A stretch of 64,000 nucleotides of DNA from Streptococcus suis (GTDB lineage Bacteria > Bacillota > Bacilli > Lactobacillales > Streptococcaceae): positions 124,001-188,000 of the forward strand of contig NZ_JAMWEM010000002.1 in assembly GCF_024509525.1 (NCBI RefSeq). Reading direction: 5' to 3'. This document shows positions 61,113 to 64,000 of this stretch, one piece after another. The stretch's first letter is position 1. Every line of letters begins with the position of its first letter. Below the pieces are notes generated by a model. That model worked only from the letters and a program-made list of their open reading frames with translations. It was not told the origin of the DNA and searched no databases. The translations under genes and the position numbers were made by a program.

Positions 61113-61569
61113 AGTCATATCCTCTCTCTTCTAGTAATTTCTCCAACTGTTTGCGTCCTCGGTAAAGGCTGATTTTCATCCAACTTTGACTTTTTCCCAA
61201 GACAGTAGCCACTTCCTTGGTCGTCATATCCTGAAAATAATAAAGGTCAATAATCTGCCGATACTTGTCAGGTAGACTTGCTACCGCTTGATAGAGTTCT
61301 TCATGCCCCTCCTGGTCATAGACCAGAAGCTTGTCTGGAGTGAAAAATTCCCTTTGTAAAATTTCAAGATAATGCTTGTCCCTCCTATATCTATCAATAT
61401 AGGCTCGGACTGCTGACCGATAAAGCCAGGCCCGCACTTTTTCCAAAGGAAGGACAATTTCAGCTTCCAATAATTTGACCAGCACATCTTGGGCAATATC
61501 CTGACTATCTGCCGAACTAGCTCCTGATTTTTGCAGGTAGTAGGAAATCTCCTCTGCTAGATTGACCAA
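61099..61569 (-). CDS. ECF sigma factor
   Basis: 156 aa as read from TTG 61569. Region 2 (about 5-70) with DIAQDVLVKLLEAE and WLYRSAVRAYIDRYRR, linker, and region 4 (about 90-145) with LPDKYRQIIDLYYFQDMTTKEVATVLGKSQSWMK, an HTH that reads the -35. The frame stays open to 61596, where an ATC lies 8 nt after a perfect SD (AAGGAGG), while the TTG has a poor SD; see findings. Overlaps the anti-sigma gene by 14 bp. Streptococci rarely have ECF sigmas other than ComX-like ones. Confidence 0.85.
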   Translation of the reverse strand: MVNLAEEISYYLQKSGASSADSQDIAQDVLVKLLEAEIVLPLEKVRAWLYRSAVRAYIDRYRRDKHYLEILQREFFTPDKLLVYDQEGHEELYQAVASLPDKYRQIIDLYYFQDMTTKEVATVLGKSQSWMKISLYRGRKQLEKLLEERGYDYEDF

Positions 61570-61621
61570 TTCTTTTTCATAATCATCAAGCTTGATAGTC
61601 CTCCCCTCCTTTCACTAATAT

Positions 61622-61647
61622 AACGAATGAAAATGCGTTTGGTTACA
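61622..61647 (-). promoter_or_regulatory. Candidate ECF autoregulated promoter
   Basis: Minus strand TGTAAC (61647-61642), exactly 16 bp, CGTT (61625-61622). This spacing and motif pair match ECF-type promoters (TGAAAC-N16-CGT). It lies 26-53 bp before the SD-associated start. A housekeeping -10 (TATAAT) lies further up. Confidence 0.7.
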
Positions 61648-61680
61648 CCTTTTTTCTACCATTATATCTTTTTAGACCTC

Positions 61681-61708
61681 AAAAAAACAACCTCCGAAGA
61701 AGTTGTTT
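61681..61708 (-). terminator. ppc terminator
   Basis: AACAACTTC/GAGGTTGTT stem with a TTCG loop, then T7 on the minus strand, 11 bp after the ppc stop. Confidence 0.85.
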
Positions 61709-61718
61709 TGAATTGGTA

Positions 61719-64000
61719 TTAACCTGAGTTCCGCAGACCTGTCGCCACACCGTTAATAGTGATATGAATCAGACTTTCCTGCTCCTTACTAAGTTTGCCA
61801 CGGCGGAGGCGGTTGATGAGCTCAATCTGAATATAGTTGAGCACGTTGAAGTAAGGCATACGGTAGTCCAGACTAGCTTTCAAGAATGGTAATTCTGCTA
61901 ACAGTTCGTCATTTTGCTCAATAGCCAAAATCATATCTTTAGTTAATTGCCATTCATTTAAAATAGTATAGAAAATAGCACGCACTTCCTCGTCTTCACA
62001 CATCTTGGCATACTCAAAAGCAATGTTCATGTTGGACTTGGACAAAACCATGTCTACATTAGACAAGAGGGATCGGAAGAAAGGCCAGTTTTGATACATG
62101 GTTTGCAATTTGGCTAAATTAGCTGGATTTTTATCAATGTAATGTTTGAAACTAGATCCGACACCGTACCAACCTGGTAGCATCACGCGGTTTTGAGACC
62201 AAGAGAAGACCCACGGAATCGCACGCAAACCACCGATTTCCGTAATGGTCTTACGGGCTGCCGGACGAGAACCGATATTGAGGCTCGAAACTTCACGAAT
62301 CGGACTTGCAGCAAAGAAGTAATCATAGAAATGTGGATTATTGAAGACCAAATCACGGTAAATTTGATAGCTATCTGATACAATCTCATCCATAGCTTCA
62401 CGGTAGCCGTCGATTTCGTTTGGATTGGTAATCATTTGAGTTACCATACGATCCAGTGTTGCCGAAACAAGCATTTCTAAATTGTAGTACGCAGCATCTT
62501 TATTACCATATTTATTACCGATAACTTCACCTTGTTCCGTTAGTCGGATACGGTCCTTGATTGAACCGAATGGTTGAGAAGTAATAGCATCATAAGACGG
62601 ACCTCCGCCACGACCTACTGTACCACCACGACCGTGGAAGAAAGTGATATTTACTCCTTCTTCTTGACCGATTTGAGTCAATTCATTTTGAGCCTTATAG
62701 AGAGTCCAACCAGATGATAGATAGCCTCCGTCCTTGTTGGAATCAGAATAGCCTAGCATGATTTCTTGGTAGCCTTTGTTGCCTGCAATCCAACGTTTTG
62801 CCAAATCTAGCTGCAAATACTGACGCATAGTGTCTGAAGCATTGTCCAAGTCTTCGATTGTTTCAAAAAGCGGAACAATCTGCACACGAGCCTTGTCTTT
62901 ATCTACTAGACCGACCTCTTTGAGTAGAACAGCCAACTCTAGTAAGTCTGAGACACTTTCTGAGTGTGAGATAATGTGTTGCTTGATGACTTCCTCACCT
63001 AACTTGTCTTTCAACTCACGCGCCACTGAAAAAATTGCTAGTTCCTTCACCAATTGTTCAGATTTAGGTACATTGGTCGCAGAAAGAATACGTGGATCTT
63101 CTTCTAACTCTTTAAGAAGAATCTGACACTTCTCATTTTCTGACAAGCTGGAGTAATCATCCACGATGCCTGCTGAAGCTAAAAGTTCTGCTACACTCGC
63201 CTCGTGGATTGACGAATCTTGGCGCATATCAATGCTAGCTAGGTAGAAACCAAAGGCCTCCACTGCTTCCAATAATTCAGTAAAATCACCTTTAATCAAT
63301 GCAGCTGTTCGATTTTCTTCCAAGGAAGATTTGATTGCTAGAAGATCTGCTTTAAACTCAGACACATTCGCATAACGAATATCTGACTTTTTATCTTCAA
63401 CCAAGTATGCACGAGTATTGGCTAATTTCATTTGAATATAGTGGAAAGCGCGTCGGTATGGCTCGTGTTCACGATAAACCGATTTATCTTGAGACAAATC
63501 AGCCAACGTTTGTACAGCTGGACTAACTCTAATAATGGTCGTTGACAGAGAAAACTTCCGATAAAGTTTATAGAGTTGCTCATCATAGTAGTTCATGATG
63601 ACATCGCATTGGGTTAAGGCTGACAGTTTAAGAGTATCAGCAGTGACAAAAGGATTTCCATCACGATCCCCACCAATCCACATTCCCATGGTAATCGGAT
63701 GCGGATTAACAAGCTCAATACCTTTCTCAGCTGCTAGACGCTTATATTCTCGCTGGAGCTTGGTAACAGCCTTGATAAATGAGCTATTGTAATACTCCAT
63801 CACATTGGTAATTTCATTAGTTACCTTGAGTTTTTTCTCCCGAATCATATCTGTCTGCATGATTGTCTCTACATAGAAACGAAGTTCATCTTCCCACTTG
63901 CTTTTATTGAGCAAGCCCAGCTTCACATCACGGTATCGACGGAGTAACTCGTGGATATGTTTTGTCAAGTCTAGCATAGACTGACGTTGAACTTGAGTTG
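61719..64000 (-). CDS. ppc: Phosphoenolpyruvate carboxylase (partial, N-terminus outside window)
   Basis: The frame is open to the right edge: 759 codons plus about 150 missing N-terminal residues; [11 protein letters not shown] at the edge is the conserved segment after the first catalytic His. Seen: GGDRDGNP, the loop [24 protein letters not shown] and a C-terminal LRNSG instead of the usual QNTG. Makes oxaloacetate from PEP and bicarbonate. It may feed citrate synthase (39,899-41,017) for glutamate synthesis. Confidence 0.95.
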   Translation of the reverse strand, partial: TQVQRQSMLDLTKHIHELLRRYRDVKLGLLNKSKWEDELRFYVETIMQTDMIREKKLKVTNEITNVMEYYNSSFIKAVTKLQREYKRLAAEKGIELVNPHPITMGMWIGGDRDGNPFVTADTLKLSALTQCDVIMNYYDEQLYKLYRKFSLSTTIIRVSPAVQTLADLSQDKSVYREHEPYRRAFHYIQMKLANTRAYLVEDKKSDIRYANVSEFKADLLAIKSSLEENRTAALIKGDFTELLEAVEAFGFYLASIDMRQDSSIHEASVAELLASAGIVDDYSSLSENEKCQILLKELEEDPRILSATNVPKSEQLVKELAIFSVARELKDKLGEEVIKQHIISHSESVSDLLELAVLLKEVGLVDKDKARVQIVPLFETIEDLDNASDTMRQYLQLDLAKRWIAGNKGYQEIMLGYSDSNKDGGYLSSGWTLYKAQNELTQIGQEEGVNITFFHGRGGTVGRGGGPSYDAITSQPFGSIKDRIRLTEQGEVIGNKYGNKDAAYYNLEMLVSATLDRMVTQMITNPNEIDGYREAMDEIVSDSYQIYRDLVFNNPHFYDYFFAASPIREVSSLNIGSRPAARKTITEIGGLRAIPWVFSWSQNRVMLPGWYGVGSSFKHYIDKNPANLAKLQTMYQNWPFFRSLLSNVDMVLSKSNMNIAFEYAKMCEDEEVRAIFYTILNEWQLTKDMILAIEQNDELLAELPFLKASLDYRMPYFNVLNYIQIELINRLRRGKLSKEQESLIHITINGVATGLRNSG

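Overview
The window reads as a low-GC Streptococcus chromosome, most likely Streptococcus suis or a close relative. Evidence: F1Fo ATPase genes ordered c-a-b-delta-alpha-gamma-beta-epsilon, the murA-epuA-endA locus, rnc-smc, hprK-lgt, ptsH-ptsI, class Ib nrdHEF, and streptococcal-type proteins throughout. Most genes are on the minus strand. The species call is inference from content; no rRNA or tRNA gene is present. Left edge (1 to about 6,780): end of an integrated mobile element lying directly behind endA. It holds the N-terminal half of a large secreted adhesin with SpaA/Cna-B-like repeats, a repeat-containing signal-anchored protein, small membrane and unknown proteins, a RepA_N-type replication initiator with 23-bp iterons inside its own gene, and a run of very small overlapping ORFs ahead of repA. 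No integrase or relaxase is visible, so the element continues to the left. 6,829-15,766: endA-epuA-murA-DUF1146 (apparently read from a leaderless promoter) behind the complete atpEBFHAGDC operon with a near-consensus promoter and a terminator. 15,903-30,972: ligA-diacylglycerol kinase, a small-protein/permease/TIGR03943 trio, zwf, an AlkD-like DNA repair protein, a GNAT enzyme, two HAD phosphatases with ftsY, and rnc-smc. 31,084-34,713: two duplicated MFS transporters in one operon with an ArsR-like regulator, behind a promoter that overlaps two AT-rich dyads. 34,851-36,471: UPF0371/DUF1846 gene behind a strong promoter, a short two-hairpin leader and an intrinsic terminator, a candidate uncharacterised attenuator. 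36,556-43,686: ptsH-ptsI, then acnA-gltA-icd, the oxidative half-branch of the TCA cycle that makes 2-oxoglutarate; the PEP carboxylase at the right edge could feed it oxaloacetate. 43,990-47,736: nrdH-nrdE-nrdF with paired NrdR boxes; nrdE and nrdF are separated by 319 bp of consecutive hairpins. 47,842-50,450: hprK-lgt-DUF948-YtxH. 50,648-53,982: a decayed glycan-use operon (GH1 glycosidase, AXE1 esterase, a frameshifted SGNH esterase, and a deletion scar that fuses the start of a sugar-binding lipoprotein to an apparent ROK-kinase tail). 54,059-64,000: manA, an IS remnant, a secreted GH25 muramidase with DUF5648-like and Bsp-like repeats, tpiA, tuf, an ECF sigma/anti-sigma pair with a plausible autoregulated ECF promoter, and ppc, which runs off the right edge. 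HPr and HPr kinase are both here, linking sugar uptake to the glycosidase and mannose genes.
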